The translations under genes were made by a program, and so were the position numbers. The notes beneath the pieces are model-generated. The model was given only the letters and a program-made list of their open reading frames with translations. It searched no databases and was not told where the DNA came from. DNA of 64,000 nt from Prevotellaceae bacterium UBA2448 (GTDB taxonomy: Bacteria; Bacteroidota; Bacteroidia; Bacteroidales; Bacteroidaceae), in contig DDQG01000016.1 of the NCBI GenBank assembly GCA_002342585.1, positions 62,001-126,000 of the forward strand, in the 5' to 3' direction. This document shows positions 1-8,357 of the stretch, piece by piece (the stretch's first letter is position 1; every line of letters starts with the position of its first letter).

Positions 1-324
1 ACCACTTGTCGTCGCACCACTTACTCGGTATATATACTCTGTCCAAATAGCGCTGTCCAGTGCCAAGACTACATTGGTACTATTTCCTGATGAACAACTC
101 ACTCCAATGGCTGTTGCCGGAATGTTCACTGTGGCTGTGGAACTGTTGAAAGTAATATCTACAAACACAGGTTTAGGTATGGTGTCTTCTTCGTCGCTAT
201 TGGGTTTATTCTTGTTTTCGTCGGTACATGCAGCTGCTACTATGCAGAGCAACCAGCAGCCGACAACCGTCTTTATGCTTCCCTGAGCTACGTGTCTCAA
301 TATTGTTATGGTTCTTTCTTTCAT
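1..324 (-). CDS. Lipoprotein, partial; possible Cthe_2159-type carbohydrate-binding beta-helix protein
   Basis: The ATG is at 324 and the frame is still open at base 1, so only the first 108 codons are visible. A hydrophobic stretch ends in a lipobox (AAAC, Cys33) followed by a charged Asp/Asn/Lys/Glu linker, which marks a lipoprotein. The visible mature part has VNIPATA near residue 70 and YRVSGATTSG at the window edge. This spacing and wording resemble the start of Cthe_2159/DUF4353 carbohydrate-binding proteins, which in other bacteria are found beside VTC and DUF4956 genes, as here. It starts 1 bp after the upstream barrel gene ends, so it is the last visible gene of that operon. Lipoprotein status is seen; the family call is inference from a short fragment. 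Confidence 0.7.
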   Translation of the reverse strand, partial: MKERTITILRHVAQGSIKTVVGCWLLCIVAAACTDENKNKPNSDEEDTIPKPVFVDITFNSSTATVNIPATAIGVSCSSGNSTNVVLALDSAIWTEYIYRVSGATTSG

Positions 325-325
325 C

Positions 326-1198
326 TTAGAATTTGAAATTATATCCAATGCCTACTATGTGTCCGTTGGGTTCATCTTCGTCGTTTTCTTTCTGAAACCT
401 ATAGAACGCATTGAGAGTGTGTTGCTTTGAAATCTTATAATCCGTTCCACCTATGAATTTCCACTTATAGTCAGTGTTGCCGATTCCCTTTCCGTAATCG
501 ACAGCTACATATGGTTCCCACGGACATTTCTTCTTGCTATACTGCAGAGTGAGTTTCGAGCGAAGCATCCATCTTACCTTGCTATACTTCGTTTTCTCCA
601 GTACTTCGGTTGTGTAAGTAGTTGGTTCGTTGTAGCGATATTTCTCCCTGTACTTAGTTCTTGTGGTCGAACTGCCCCAAAAGTAGTTGTATTGCATAGT
701 TTCCTTCAGGGTTAGGGTGAATCGTCTGAACGGCTTGCATGAGAGAGCCACACTCAGGTTCCAGCGACTTCTGTTTCTCCAGTATGCCTGGTCGTAGTTG
801 TAGCCTTTGTTGTACCCCTTTTCTATGGCTTCAAACTGTCCGCCACCTAGGTAGTTGAACTTATCGTCGTAGTATTTCAGTTTGTATGTCTCCTCCTGTT
901 GTCCCAGGTTCTTCATCCACATATGCTCGTACGAAAGTCCTACCTTCAGGTCGATTTTTTTCTGGTCCACGAGTTTGTAGCTACCTCCAGCCTCGATTAC
1001 ATATCGTTCCATCTGCGAGGTGTTGTCCTGAGTTCGCACGTCAAGTCCCAAGCCCAGTGTCAGACGGTTCAGCAACAGTTTTTTGTTTGCCTCTGCACTG
1101 AAGTCAAGTCCGAAGTCATTGTCAGCTTTTGTTGCCGATGAAATCGTCAACATTGCCACACATGCAATCAGAAACCTCCTTGTTATTCCTTTTGACAT
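326..1198 (-). CDS. DUF2490-like outer membrane beta-barrel protein
   Basis: The 290-residue product begins with a signal peptide (SKGITRRFLIACVAMLTISS, cleavage probably after TKA). The rest alternates polar and hydrophobic residues in short strands rich in Tyr, Trp and Lys and ends in a terminal aromatic (YNFKF), as expected of an outer-membrane barrel. The opening DFGLDFSAEANKKLL.NRLTLGLGLDVR matches the pattern of DUF2490 proteins. It sits 13 bp after DUF4956 and 1 bp before the lipoprotein gene, so it is cotranscribed with the VTC/DUF4956 module. A role in exporting or anchoring the product of that module is only a guess. Barrel assignment is fairly safe; the exact family is less so. Confidence 0.75.
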   Translation of the reverse strand: MSKGITRRFLIACVAMLTISSATKADNDFGLDFSAEANKKLLLNRLTLGLGLDVRTQDNTSQMERYVIEAGGSYKLVDQKKIDLKVGLSYEHMWMKNLGQQEETYKLKYYDDKFNYLGGGQFEAIEKGYNKGYNYDQAYWRNRSRWNLSVALSCKPFRRFTLTLKETMQYNYFWGSSTTRTKYREKYRYNEPTTYTTEVLEKTKYSKVRWMLRSKLTLQYSKKKCPWEPYVAVDYGKGIGNTDYKWKFIGGTDYKISKQHTLNAFYRFQKENDEDEPNGHIVGIGYNFKF

Positions 1199-1211
1199 AG
1201 TCCTTCCGCTT

Positions 1212-1910
1212 TTATCCGAAAATCTTAGGCATCTTCAGCGTGTTATCGTCCTCCTCGTCGGTATTATAATAAATTTTTATCAGAGCCATATCCTTCAAAA
1301 AGTCGATGGAACCGATGCTTACATGTGTAATGTCTAGTCCTGTACGGTTTTTCAGGTCTTGAATGAGTTCGTGTCTCATCTCTGGCTTTATCAGGTCTAT
1401 CTTATCATATTTTATATACTTCGACGACAGACTCTTCACCAGCATATTCGTTTCTGCCATCCACACTCCGAAGATGAAGATCGCATCGGTCAGAAGCAGT
1501 TCGCCGAATGATGTAATCAGCGGACCAGCCCACTCTGGTTGCTTTGGCGATATGTCGGCAGCCCATGCCAGACCGTTTATGGCAGCCAGTGAGATGATGA
1601 GGAACAGATAGGTCATTTCCCGAATGGGCACACTCTCCGTTCTGTATCGCATGATACAGAATATGGCGAAGAGTCCCATAGCGATACCTGTCTTTATCTT
1701 AGCATCGCCCATCAGGTGTATGAGCATGAAGATACAGAATCCCACCAGTATATAGGTGAAGAAGAAATCTTTCCTGCGTGCTTTTGGGAAGTAAAAACAG
1801 CGTGCAATGATTACTGTGAAAACAGTATTGATGAGCAGTCGCATGATGAGATCCAGTATGCGGCACACGTCGCTCGTCAGTACAGTAATAAAATCATTTA
1901 GTGCATCCAT
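1212..1910 (-). CDS. DUF4956 family membrane protein
   Basis: The 232-residue protein has about four membrane segments between residues 15 and 135, with the family signature IAMGLFAIFCIMRYRTE and IREMTYLF in the third to fourth segments. The C-terminal third (about residues 150-232) is soluble and contains IKYDKIDLIKPE and LTGLDI-like text, probably a cytoplasmic domain. DUF4956 proteins have no established activity but are very often encoded directly beside VTC-domain polyphosphate polymerases, as here (29 bp after the VTC gene). The module is therefore likely a membrane complex acting on or with polyphosphate. The family call is confident; the function is not known. Confidence 0.88.
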   Translation of the reverse strand: MDALNDFITVLTSDVCRILDLIMRLLINTVFTVIIARCFYFPKARRKDFFFTYILVGFCIFMLIHLMGDAKIKTGIAMGLFAIFCIMRYRTESVPIREMTYLFLIISLAAINGLAWAADISPKQPEWAGPLITSFGELLLTDAIFIFGVWMAETNMLVKSLSSKYIKYDKIDLIKPEMRHELIQDLKNRTGLDITHVSIGSIDFLKDMALIKIYYNTDEEDDNTLKMPKIFG

Positions 1911-1939
1911 ATTATCAGATTTTTATTTGTTAGTATTCC

Positions 1940-2728
1940 TTATAGTTCGTGGTCGATGAAATTTCTGCCATTTATCTTCTGCAGATTTCTCAGTTTTGGT
2001 TTGAAGTTATTCTGTTTCAGTCCCGGGTCGGTAAGCGCCATACCTATGCAGCACTTTGAGAATCCCGTCGGATGTATGTGTATGTCGTGCAGTATGTTCA
2101 CCACTGGCGAATACACATTTCCGTCTCTCTTCAGTTCTATGATTACCAGTTGGTCGGTTCCGTGGTCGTGGTTGGTCTCGTAATTATGAAATTTCACGTT
2201 GAAATCGATGGTTAGTCTTTCGGTCTTACCCTTATTGACCAAAGTAACTCTGTCGAACTGGTTCTGCACCACAGCTTCCAGTGAGTCCAAGTCGAGTCCA
2301 GTTTTTCGCATCACCAACTCGTGTGCTCCCTCCGTAGTGCGGAAGTCCTCTTGCGAGGGCACTTCAATCCTCTTCTTCTTCGTGCGTCCGTGGTTGTTCT
2401 TATTCTTTACTTCCAGAAAGGTGAGGTTGCTCGCCACATATGTCCTTACCCTTACCTTCTTCCTATGTGCATGTTTATTGTGGTGCATCATATAGAAGAC
2501 GTGGTCGGTGGTATCATAATAAGTTGTGCAATAGGGGATTATCCTATTGCACAATGTCTCCTGCACAAAATACTTGTCTTGTACGAGGTTCAGCAGTTGT
2601 ACGAGTTGTTTTTTCGATGCTACATACTTTGTGTCGAGACGGTTCATCAGTTTGATGCCCGTCATCTCTTCCAAAGTAATCGGTTTCATCGAGTTCAGAA
2701 GAGCTTTTATCTGACTGTCAACGTCCAT
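1940..2728 (-). CDS. VTC domain polyphosphate polymerase family protein
   Basis: The 262-residue protein matches the VTC domain, the triphosphate-tunnel fold that in yeast Vtc4 makes polyphosphate from ATP. Visible tunnel residues include the N-terminal NRLDTKYV, the YYDT strand, the basic cluster HNKHAHRKKVRVRTY near residues 85-100, FLEVKNK, and later LTIDFNV and IIELKRDG. There is no membrane segment, so it is probably cytoplasmic and docks on the DUF4956 partner encoded next. It begins 10 bp after frr, an unusual coupling to a translation gene. The family assignment is confident; synthesis of polyphosphate by this member is inferred from the family. Confidence 0.88.
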   Translation of the reverse strand: MDVDSQIKALLNSMKPITLEEMTGIKLMNRLDTKYVASKKQLVQLLNLVQDKYFVQETLCNRIIPYCTTYYDTTDHVFYMMHHNKHAHRKKVRVRTYVASNLTFLEVKNKNNHGRTKKKRIEVPSQEDFRTTEGAHELVMRKTGLDLDSLEAVVQNQFDRVTLVNKGKTERLTIDFNVKFHNYETNHDHGTDQLVIIELKRDGNVYSPVVNILHDIHIHPTGFSKCCIGMALTDPGLKQNNFKPKLRNLQKINGRNFIDHEL

Positions 2729-2738
2729 CCTGCAGGGC

Positions 2739-3299
2739 TTATACAGTCATGATTTCCTTGTTCTTCGCCTCGAGCATTCCGTCAATCTGCTTGATATACT
2801 TATCGTGAACCTTCTGTACTTGTTCTTCAGAGTCCTTTTCTACGTCCTCTGGCACACCGTTCTTTATCGATTTCTTCAGTTTGTCGATAGCATCGCGACG
2901 AGCATTGCGCACACTTACCTTTGCATTTTCAGCCTCCTTCGAACACTGTTTTGTCAGTTCTCTACGGCGTTCCTCAGTTAGTGGTGGAATACCCAAACGT
3001 ATGATTTCACCGTTGTTTTCGGGCATAATTCCTACGTTCGAATCGATGATAGCCTTCTCGATTGGTTTGAACATGCTCTTATCCCAAGGTTTGATGGCGA
3101 TGGTGCGAGCATCTGGTGTAGTGATGCTACTTACATTGTTCAGCGGCATCATGCTGCCATACGACTCCACTCTCACCTCGTCGAGGATGTGTACATTTGC
3201 TCTGCCAGCACGGATGCGCGACAGGGTTTCCTCCAAATGCATCACAGCCATTTCCATCGACTCCTCAGCATCGTTGATATAAACTTTTACGTCTTCCAT
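2739..3299 (-). CDS. frr: Ribosome recycling factor
   Basis: The 186-residue product has the usual length of RRF and its conserved text throughout: an N-terminal helix with [15 protein letters not shown], then [40 protein letters not shown], and the long C-terminal helix with [17 protein letters not shown] acts with EF-G in the cytoplasm to split the post-termination ribosome. The gene lies 9 bp after DUF4488 and 10 bp before the VTC gene, so a housekeeping gene appears to be cotranscribed with an envelope/polyphosphate module. In many relatives frr is next to rsgA; here rsgA is about 7 kb away. Confidence 0.98.
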   Translation of the reverse strand: MEDVKVYINDAEESMEMAVMHLEETLSRIRAGRANVHILDEVRVESYGSMMPLNNVSSITTPDARTIAIKPWDKSMFKPIEKAIIDSNVGIMPENNGEIIRLGIPPLTEERRRELTKQCSKEAENAKVSVRNARRDAIDKLKKSIKNGVPEDVEKDSEEQVQKVHDKYIKQIDGMLEAKNKEIMTV

Positions 3300-3308
3300 T
3301 TTATTATG

Positions 3309-4118
3309 TTATTTAAATACTTTCTTCAGCGTTTCAGGCAGTTCTGCTCTGTCCCATATCTCTACTACAGGATAACCGTCGCTAATCCAAATGAGTGAAT
3401 AGGTGTTGTCGTTAATCCATGTAATCAGACAACTGCTGTGGTACTCCAGTATCAGTCGGTCAGTGTAGAACGTACATGGAGTCAGGTTTCCTACTACTTG
3501 CAGAGTATTTGGATTGTCCATATCTCCTACCAATTGCATCACTTTCGTGTCAGTGTATATCTTATACATTGTAGGCATCTCGAACAACTGTCCTGAGCCA
3601 TCCACCTTATCGCTCATGCCGCGTCGCTTCCATACTCCGGTGAACTTATTCGGAGTCTTCACCTTCACATTCCCTTTTATAATGTCGAAGGCTCCCACCA
3701 GAGTCTCTGCAACTCCCTTCTTCGAGTATTCCTCATTTATGAAGGCATCGAATGGGAACAGCGCACTGTTTGGCATGAAGTTATTATACCATCTGAGCGT
3801 AAACTTCTCCTTGTTGCTATTAAAAATCTGAATACCCTTACCGTCTTCGCCTACAGGCACATTACCTGTGTAGTTCAGCGGGTGCTTGTCCTGGTTAATC
3901 ATTCTGAACGCAGTAGTACCGTCCTGATCGATATGTTCTATTTGCATAGAAAACTCATCACTCAGCAACTTGTACTGATTAAATGGCGGAGTCTTTTCCG
4001 TCTTGTTGTCATATACAAACTTCTGCAACTTATAGAGACCTCTTGGGTTCTCCTGTTGTGCCGATACTGTGCTCATCGTTCCCCATAGAACTGCGAGCAA
4101 AAGGATAATCTTTTTCAT
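3309..4118 (-). CDS. DUF4488 family secreted protein
   Basis: I place the start at the ATG at 4118 (MKKIILLLAVLWG), which gives a clean signal peptide ending at VSAQ; an in-frame TTG at 4139 would add seven residues and lies inside an AT-rich repeat. The mature protein is about 250 residues and beta-rich, with NPRGLYKLQKFVYDN, PPFNQYK, FRMINQDKHPLNYTG and IQIFNSNKEKFTLRWYNN, which is the DUF4488 pattern of Bacteroidota. It is probably periplasmic or surface-exposed with no known activity. It lies between fumarase and frr in one minus-strand run. The family is recognised with moderate confidence. Confidence 0.8.
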   Translation of the reverse strand: MKKIILLLAVLWGTMSTVSAQQENPRGLYKLQKFVYDNKTEKTPPFNQYKLLSDEFSMQIEHIDQDGTTAFRMINQDKHPLNYTGNVPVGEDGKGIQIFNSNKEKFTLRWYNNFMPNSALFPFDAFINEEYSKKGVAETLVGAFDIIKGNVKVKTPNKFTGVWKRRGMSDKVDGSGQLFEMPTMYKIYTDTKVMQLVGDMDNPNTLQVVGNLTPCTFYTDRLILEYHSSCLITWINDNTYSLIWISDGYPVVEIWDRAELPETLKKVFK

Positions 4119-4130
4119 AGCTTTAAGGTT

Positions 4131-4170
4131 AATTTTCAATTATAATTATCAATTGTCAATTTTCAATTAT
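4131..4170 (-). repeat. Heptamer-like repeat across the fumarase stop codon
   Basis: Read on the minus strand the stretch is AATTGAA, AATTGAC, AATTGAT, a 6-base unit, then AATTGAA and a degenerate AATTAAC. The repeat begins inside the last four fumarase codons and includes its TGA stop. One of several stop-anchored repeats in the window. Confidence 0.8.
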
Positions 4171-5811
4171 CGTGCATCCTTCGCAAGGCTTCAGCTGCTT
4201 GAAAAAGTCGTTGCCCTTATCATCAACGAGGATGAAAGCAGGGAAGTCCTCTACTTCAATCTTCCAGATAGCCTCCATACCCAGTTCTGGATACTCAACA
4301 CATTCGATGCTCTTGATATTGTTCTGAGCGAGGATAGCAGCTGGTCCACCGATTGAGCCCAGATAGAAACCTCCGTGATCCTTGCAGGCATTAGTCACGT
4401 CGATTGAGCGGTTGCCCTTTGCCAGCATGATGCGGCTGCCTCCGTGGTCTTGGAACTCATAAACATATGGGTCCATACGTCCTGCAGTGGTTGGTCCCAT
4501 CGAACCACATGCCATTCCAGCTGGAGTCTTAGCAGGTCCTGCATAGTAGATGGGGTGTTCCTTCAGGTACTGAGGCATATCCTCACCGGCATCCAGGCGA
4601 GCCTTAATCTTTGCGTGAGCAATGTCGCGACCTACTATGATAGTTCCGTTCAGACTCAGACGAGTACTTACCGGATATTTAGACAGAATCTTACATACCT
4701 CATCCATCGGCTGGTTCAGGTCAATCTTCACAGCTTCGCCCTCACCTGCATTTCTAAGTTCCTCTGGGATGAGCTCGTATGGTTTGTCGTCCATCTTCTC
4801 AATCCAAATACCATCCTTATTGATTTTAGCCTTGATGTTACGGTCTGCCGAACAAGACACGCCAAGACCAATTGGACAACTGGCTCCGTGACGAGGCAGA
4901 CGAACTACTCTCACGTCGTGAGCCATATACTTACCTCCGAACTGAGCACCCAAACCAATCTTGTAAGCCTCCTGCAACAGTAGCTTCTCCAGTTCTATGT
5001 CGCGGAAAGCACGTCCGGTCTCATCGCCCGAAGTAGGCAGAGAGTCATAATAATGAGTCGAAGCCAGCTTCACAGTCAGCAAGTTCTTCTCTGCTGAAGT
5101 ACCACCGATTACGATAGCGATGTGGTAAGGCGGACAAGCAGCAGTACCCAGACTCTTCATCTTCTCCACGAGGAACGGAATCAGAGTACCTGGATTTTGG
5201 ATTCTTGCCTTGGTCTCCTGATACAGGTAAGTTTTGTTTGCACTACCGCCACCCTTCGTAACCATCAGGAACTTATACTCCATACCTTCAGTAGCCTCGA
5301 TATCTATCTGTGCAGGCAAATTGCACTTCGTATTCACTTCGTTATACATATCCAGTGGAGCATTCTGTGAGTAACGCAGATTCTCCTCGGTATATGTCTT
5401 ATAAACACCCTTCGACAGAGCCTCCTCGTCGCAGAAATTAGTCCACACCTGCTGACCCTTCTCACCGTGGATGATTGCAGTACCGGTATCCTGGCACAGT
5501 GGCAACTGACCCTTTGCAGCCACCTCAGCATTTCTTAGGAATGTCAGAGCCACATACTTGTCATTTGCCGAAGCCTCAGGGTCGCGCAGAATCTTGGCTA
5601 CCTGCAGGTTATGACTGCGGCGCAACAGGAAACTCACGTCTCTGAACGCTGCATTAGCCATCTTAGTCAATGCCTCAGGAGTCACCTTCAGAATAGGTGT
5701 TCCTTCAAACTCACTCACGCTTACACCCTCCTTCGTAAGCAGGTAATACTCAGTATCGTCCTTTCCCAATTGGAACATAGGAGCATACTTAAAATCTGGT
5801 GCCTTTGCCAT
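4156..5811 (-). CDS. Fumarate hydratase, class I (iron-sulfur)
   Basis: The 551-residue enzyme interconverts fumarate and L-malate using a 4Fe-4S cluster in the cytoplasm. It has both fused halves of the class I family: the N-terminal part with the cluster cysteine in LPLCQDTG (Cys106) and further cysteines in TAACPPYH and GASCPIGLG, and the C-terminal part with [24 protein letters not shown] and [15 protein letters not shown]. Length is normal for the family. A good promoter lies at 5843-5873. Its last codons (I I E N stop) are written inside a heptamer repeat that runs on into the spacer. In Bacteroidota this enzyme works in the reductive succinate pathway. Confidence 0.96.
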   Translation of the reverse strand: MAKAPDFKYAPMFQLGKDDTEYYLLTKEGVSVSEFEGTPILKVTPEALTKMANAAFRDVSFLLRRSHNLQVAKILRDPEASANDKYVALTFLRNAEVAAKGQLPLCQDTGTAIIHGEKGQQVWTNFCDEEALSKGVYKTYTEENLRYSQNAPLDMYNEVNTKCNLPAQIDIEATEGMEYKFLMVTKGGGSANKTYLYQETKARIQNPGTLIPFLVEKMKSLGTAACPPYHIAIVIGGTSAEKNLLTVKLASTHYYDSLPTSGDETGRAFRDIELEKLLLQEAYKIGLGAQFGGKYMAHDVRVVRLPRHGASCPIGLGVSCSADRNIKAKINKDGIWIEKMDDKPYELIPEELRNAGEGEAVKIDLNQPMDEVCKILSKYPVSTRLSLNGTIIVGRDIAHAKIKARLDAGEDMPQYLKEHPIYYAGPAKTPAGMACGSMGPTTAGRMDPYVYEFQDHGGSRIMLAKGNRSIDVTNACKDHGGFYLGSIGGPAAILAQNNIKSIECVEYPELGMEAIWKIEVEDFPAFILVDDKGNDFFKQLKPCEGCTIIEN

Positions 5812-5842
5812 AAAATGTTTCGATTTAAAGTTATTGTGGTTG

Positions 5843-5873
5843 CGAAGTTACGAGTAAACTTGCGAAACACAAA
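5843..5873 (-). promoter_or_regulatory. Promoter of fumarase gene
   Basis: On the minus strand TTTG (5873-5870) is followed after 19 bp by TAACTTCG (5850-5843). This matches the Bacteroidota -33/-7 consensus with C for T at the seventh position, the same variant as in the OmpA promoter of this window. The start codon is about 30 bp downstream. Confidence 0.65.
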
Positions 5874-6117
5874 AAAAATCTTTGAAAAAATAAAAGCCCT
5901 TCAGTCATACTGACATTGCGTGGCGAAAATGAGAAACTGGTATTTTGATACTATTTTAGCACATAATGGTACGATTTCATCGCAATTTGCGTCTTTTTGT
6001 ATATACCTTTGCACCTGAAAAATTACTTATCACACAAAATAGACTCTTGAACATATGTTCATTTAAAATTGCACACTATGATGTTTTTCTTTTCTCAGAT
6101 TAGTGTCTTTTTTCGTG

Positions 6118-6173
6118 TTCATTAATGAAATCGATCCAATTCATTAATGAATACGATTAATTTCATTAATGAA
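6118..6173. promoter_or_regulatory. Three phased TTCATTAATGAA palindromes (candidate operator)
   Basis: TTCATTAATGAA occurs at 6118-6129, 6140-6151 and 6162-6173. Each copy is a perfect palindrome and the period is exactly 22 bp, about two helical turns, with unrelated 10-bp spacers. The array is about 75-130 bp upstream of the PAP2 promoter and about 245 bp upstream of the fumarase promoter. A dimeric regulator binding one helix face would explain it; the regulator is unknown. Confidence 0.75.
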
Positions 6174-6247
6174 CGGTTTTTGATGGGCCAATTTAAAAAT
6201 TGCACACTTGTCTTAATCTTTGTCCCCTGACAATAAAATGTGGATAA

Positions 6248-6279
6248 TTTGGTAGTTTTAATTGAAAAGTGTAATATTG
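6248..6279 (+). promoter_or_regulatory. Probable promoter of PAP2 gene
   Basis: TTTG (6248-6251) and TAATATTG (6272-6279) are separated by 20 bp; the -7 element has one mismatch (A for T). The expected transcript start is about 14 bp before the ATG at 6299. Confidence 0.5.
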
Positions 6280-6298
6280 CACCTTCAAAGTAATAAGA

Positions 6299-6961
6299 AT
6301 GAACGAGATTAACTTTTTTGACCGTATGGGAATTCTCCTCTTCTGGGGAAGTGACAGTTCCTTCGTAGATCATCTGGCATATAGACTGACTGACCCGCTG
6401 GTATGGGTGCCAGTTTTCCTGATGTTGTTTTACATAGTGCTGCATAATCACGGCAATAGGCGAGAGAGACTGGTGTGCATAGCTGCTGTATGTGTCGTAA
6501 TGGCTCTGTCGGCTGGGGTGTGCAATCTCATCGTGAAACCTCTGGTGTGCAGGGTGCGACCTTGTAACGTGCCGGAACTGAGGGAGATGTTTCATGTCGT
6601 GAAGGGGTATGCTGAGAATAACTATAGCTTTTTTTCCTCTCACTCAGCTAATTATACGGCACTTGCTACTTTCTTTATCCTAATGGTGCGCCACAGGATT
6701 ATGACGGCTGTGATGGTGTGTCTGGCTCTGGTGAATATGTGGACTCGCCTGTATCTGGGACAGCATTATTTGTCGGATATCTGTGTCGGAATGATGTGGG
6801 GTGTCATCTCCGGATATATCGGTTGGCAAGTGTATAAGAAGTATTCTCATCAAGAGCACCAGAAGACGGATTCTGCTCCCACTGGTTTTCTGCAGCGAGA
6901 CATTTATCTTACAGCTCTTGTGTTTGTGGCAACAATCTTATTTGTTATTTTAGTACGGTAG
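6299..6961 (+). CDS. PAP2 superfamily membrane phosphatase
   Basis: The 220-residue integral membrane protein has about five to six transmembrane segments and the three phosphatase motifs of the PAP2 family: KPLVCRVRP (residues about 80-90), SFFSSHSAN (the SGH-type motif) and RLYLGQHYLSDI with the catalytic His. Members dephosphorylate lipid phosphates such as undecaprenyl pyrophosphate, phosphatidic acid or lipid A. The substrate here cannot be told from sequence. The gene stands alone between a long regulatory gap and a convergent purine permease, so its own promoter at 6248-6279 probably drives it. Confidence 0.9.
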   Translation: MNEINFFDRMGILLFWGSDSSFVDHLAYRLTDPLVWVPVFLMLFYIVLHNHGNRRERLVCIAAVCVVMALSAGVCNLIVKPLVCRVRPCNVPELREMFHVVKGYAENNYSFFSSHSANYTALATFFILMVRHRIMTAVMVCLALVNMWTRLYLGQHYLSDICVGMMWGVISGYIGWQVYKKYSHQEHQKTDSAPTGFLQRDIYLTALVFVATILFVILVR

Positions 6962-6972
6962 ATCGGTTAGTG

Positions 6973-7007
6973 ATAATGCATAATGCATAATTCATAATGC
7001 ATAATTA
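6973..7007 (+). repeat. Five heptamers (ATAATGC type) after the PAP2 stop codon
   Basis: Units are ATAATGC, ATAATGC, ATAATTC, ATAATGC, ATAATTA, contiguous, beginning 11 bp after the PAP2 stop codon. Confidence 0.85.
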
Positions 7008-7019
7008 AGTTTACCGTTT

Positions 7020-7055
7020 ACAGTTTTCGTTATCGTTAAGGTTATCGTTATTGTT
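7020..7055 (-). repeat. Hexamer repeat downstream of the purine permease
   Basis: Six contiguous 6-bp units share GTT at their plus-strand 3' end (ACAGTT, TTCGTT, ATCGTT, AAGGTT, ATCGTT, ATTGTT). The array starts about 5 bp beyond the permease stop codon at 7061. It is the only 6-bp array among the stop-anchored repeats here. Confidence 0.7.
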
Positions 7056-7060
7056 TTTCG

Positions 7061-8350
7061 TTACAAATCTAAATCTTCAAGGTCTTCTTCTTCGTAGTCT
7101 TTGCGATGTACCCAGTTGTCAACGAAAGAGAGGAATATGTAGATGGATAGTCCGAATACGATTCCATCGGTGATGCTGCCCGTAATTGGCATGAGGAGAA
7201 TGCAGAGGAAGGCTGGAATGGCTTCGACAGGACGGGCGATGCTGATGCGCTGCACAGAACTGAAGAGGTAGAATCCGGCTATGACCATGATGGGGGCTGT
7301 GGCAGCTGCTGGAATGGCAAGAAAAACAGGGGAGAAGAATAGTCCGACAACGAAACAAAGGGCGGTGACAAGGGCTGTGAGTCCGGTGCGACCTCCTTCT
7401 GCTACTCCTGTAGCACTTTCGGCATAGGTAGTGACAGTGCTGCAACCAAAACAAGCTCCGACAACTGTGCCGATGGCATCGCTCAACATAATGCGCTGCA
7501 TATGCGGAATACGACCACTCTTACGGATGTTTCCCGATGAAGCCATAGCTCCTACGATGGTTCCGAGACTGTCGAAGACATCGAAGAAGAGCATGGTGAG
7601 CACACATACCCAGAGGTCGGGAGTCAGCAGGTCTGCCCATGAGAACTGACAGAATAGTGGTGCTGGCGACGATGGTATGGAGAATATGGAGTCGGGAATT
7701 TTTGTCACTCCCAGTGGTATGCCGATGATGCTGACTATGATGATGCTGAGCAGAAGTCCGCCTGGTATCTTGAATACGATTGCCAATCCGGAGAAGAAAA
7801 GACCGATGATGAAGAGCAGGGAGGATGGATTGGTCAGGGTGTCGATATGGTTGAATATCGTACCTGTAGCCATCAGTCCGCTATTTTTCAAACCTATCAT
7901 GGCTACGAAGAAACCGATTCCACCGGCAATGGCAAATTTCAGTGAGGCTGGAACGGCGTCGAAGAGGATGTGGCGCAAGTTGCCGCAACAGATAAGGATG
8001 AAGAGGATTCCCTCGATGAGTACTGCTGTTACGGCAAATTGCCAAGGGTAACCCATCGAGATGCAGATTGTCTCGATGAAGAATATGTTGAGGGTGAGTC
8101 CTGGAGCCTGTCCGAACGGGCGACGAGCCAAGAAAGCCATAAGCAATGTACCTATGATGGTGGCAAGACAAACAGAGGTGAATGCTGCCTCGTGAGGAAA
8201 GCCGTAAGCTGCCAAAGGGGCAATCATAGCGGGTAACAATGCCATGATATAAGACATAGAGGCGAAGGTGGTGAGACCAGCCATCACTTCTGTGCTGATG
8301 CTATTGCGAAGGAATGAGAAGCCTACAAGGGCGAAGAGTTTTTCTTTCAT
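7061..8350 (-). CDS. NCS2 family nucleobase permease (AzgA/PbuG type)
   Basis: The 429-residue protein has about 12-13 hydrophobic segments and the AzgA-like NCS2 text: an N-terminal MAGLTTFASMSYIMALLPAMI, then FGQAPGLTLNIFF (the usual GMGLNA-like motif in altered form), and FDVFDSLGTIVGAMASSG with GCSTVTTYAESATGVAEGGRTG in the second half. Family members import guanine, hypoxanthine or adenine with protons across the inner membrane. The motif PGLTLNIFF deviates from the APGMGLNAFF seen in characterised purine members, so the exact substrate is open. It follows the histidine kinase gene by 7 bp and is probably cotranscribed with it. Confidence 0.9.
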   Translation of the reverse strand: MKEKLFALVGFSFLRNSISTEVMAGLTTFASMSYIMALLPAMIAPLAAYGFPHEAAFTSVCLATIIGTLLMAFLARRPFGQAPGLTLNIFFIETICISMGYPWQFAVTAVLIEGILFILICCGNLRHILFDAVPASLKFAIAGGIGFFVAMIGLKNSGLMATGTIFNHIDTLTNPSSLLFIIGLFFSGLAIVFKIPGGLLLSIIIVSIIGIPLGVTKIPDSIFSIPSSPAPLFCQFSWADLLTPDLWVCVLTMLFFDVFDSLGTIVGAMASSGNIRKSGRIPHMQRIMLSDAIGTVVGACFGCSTVTTYAESATGVAEGGRTGLTALVTALCFVVGLFFSPVFLAIPAAATAPIMVIAGFYLFSSVQRISIARPVEAIPAFLCILLMPITGSITDGIVFGLSIYIFLSFVDNWVHRKDYEEEDLEDLDL

Positions 8351-8357
8351 CGTGTTT

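Larger units (their letters stand above)
5812..6298. other. 487-bp divergent intergenic region with operator-like palindromes
   Basis: This gap separates fumarase (minus) from the PAP2 gene (plus). It holds the two divergent promoters near its ends, three identical 12-bp palindromes in the middle, and a longer direct repeat (ATTTAAAA[A]TTGCACACT) at 6061-6077 and 6191-6208 flanking the palindromes. I see no convincing small gene or RNA in it. Confidence 0.7.

Noticed and set aside
74..286. Plus-strand frame of 70 codons at the left edge
   Set aside because: It is antisense to the lipoprotein gene, which has a lipobox and follows the upstream operon gene by 1 bp.
6122..6643. Minus-strand frame of 173 codons across the palindromes and PAP2 start
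   Set aside because: It overlaps clear regulatory palindromes and the PAP2 catalytic region, has no family signal, and its composition looks random.
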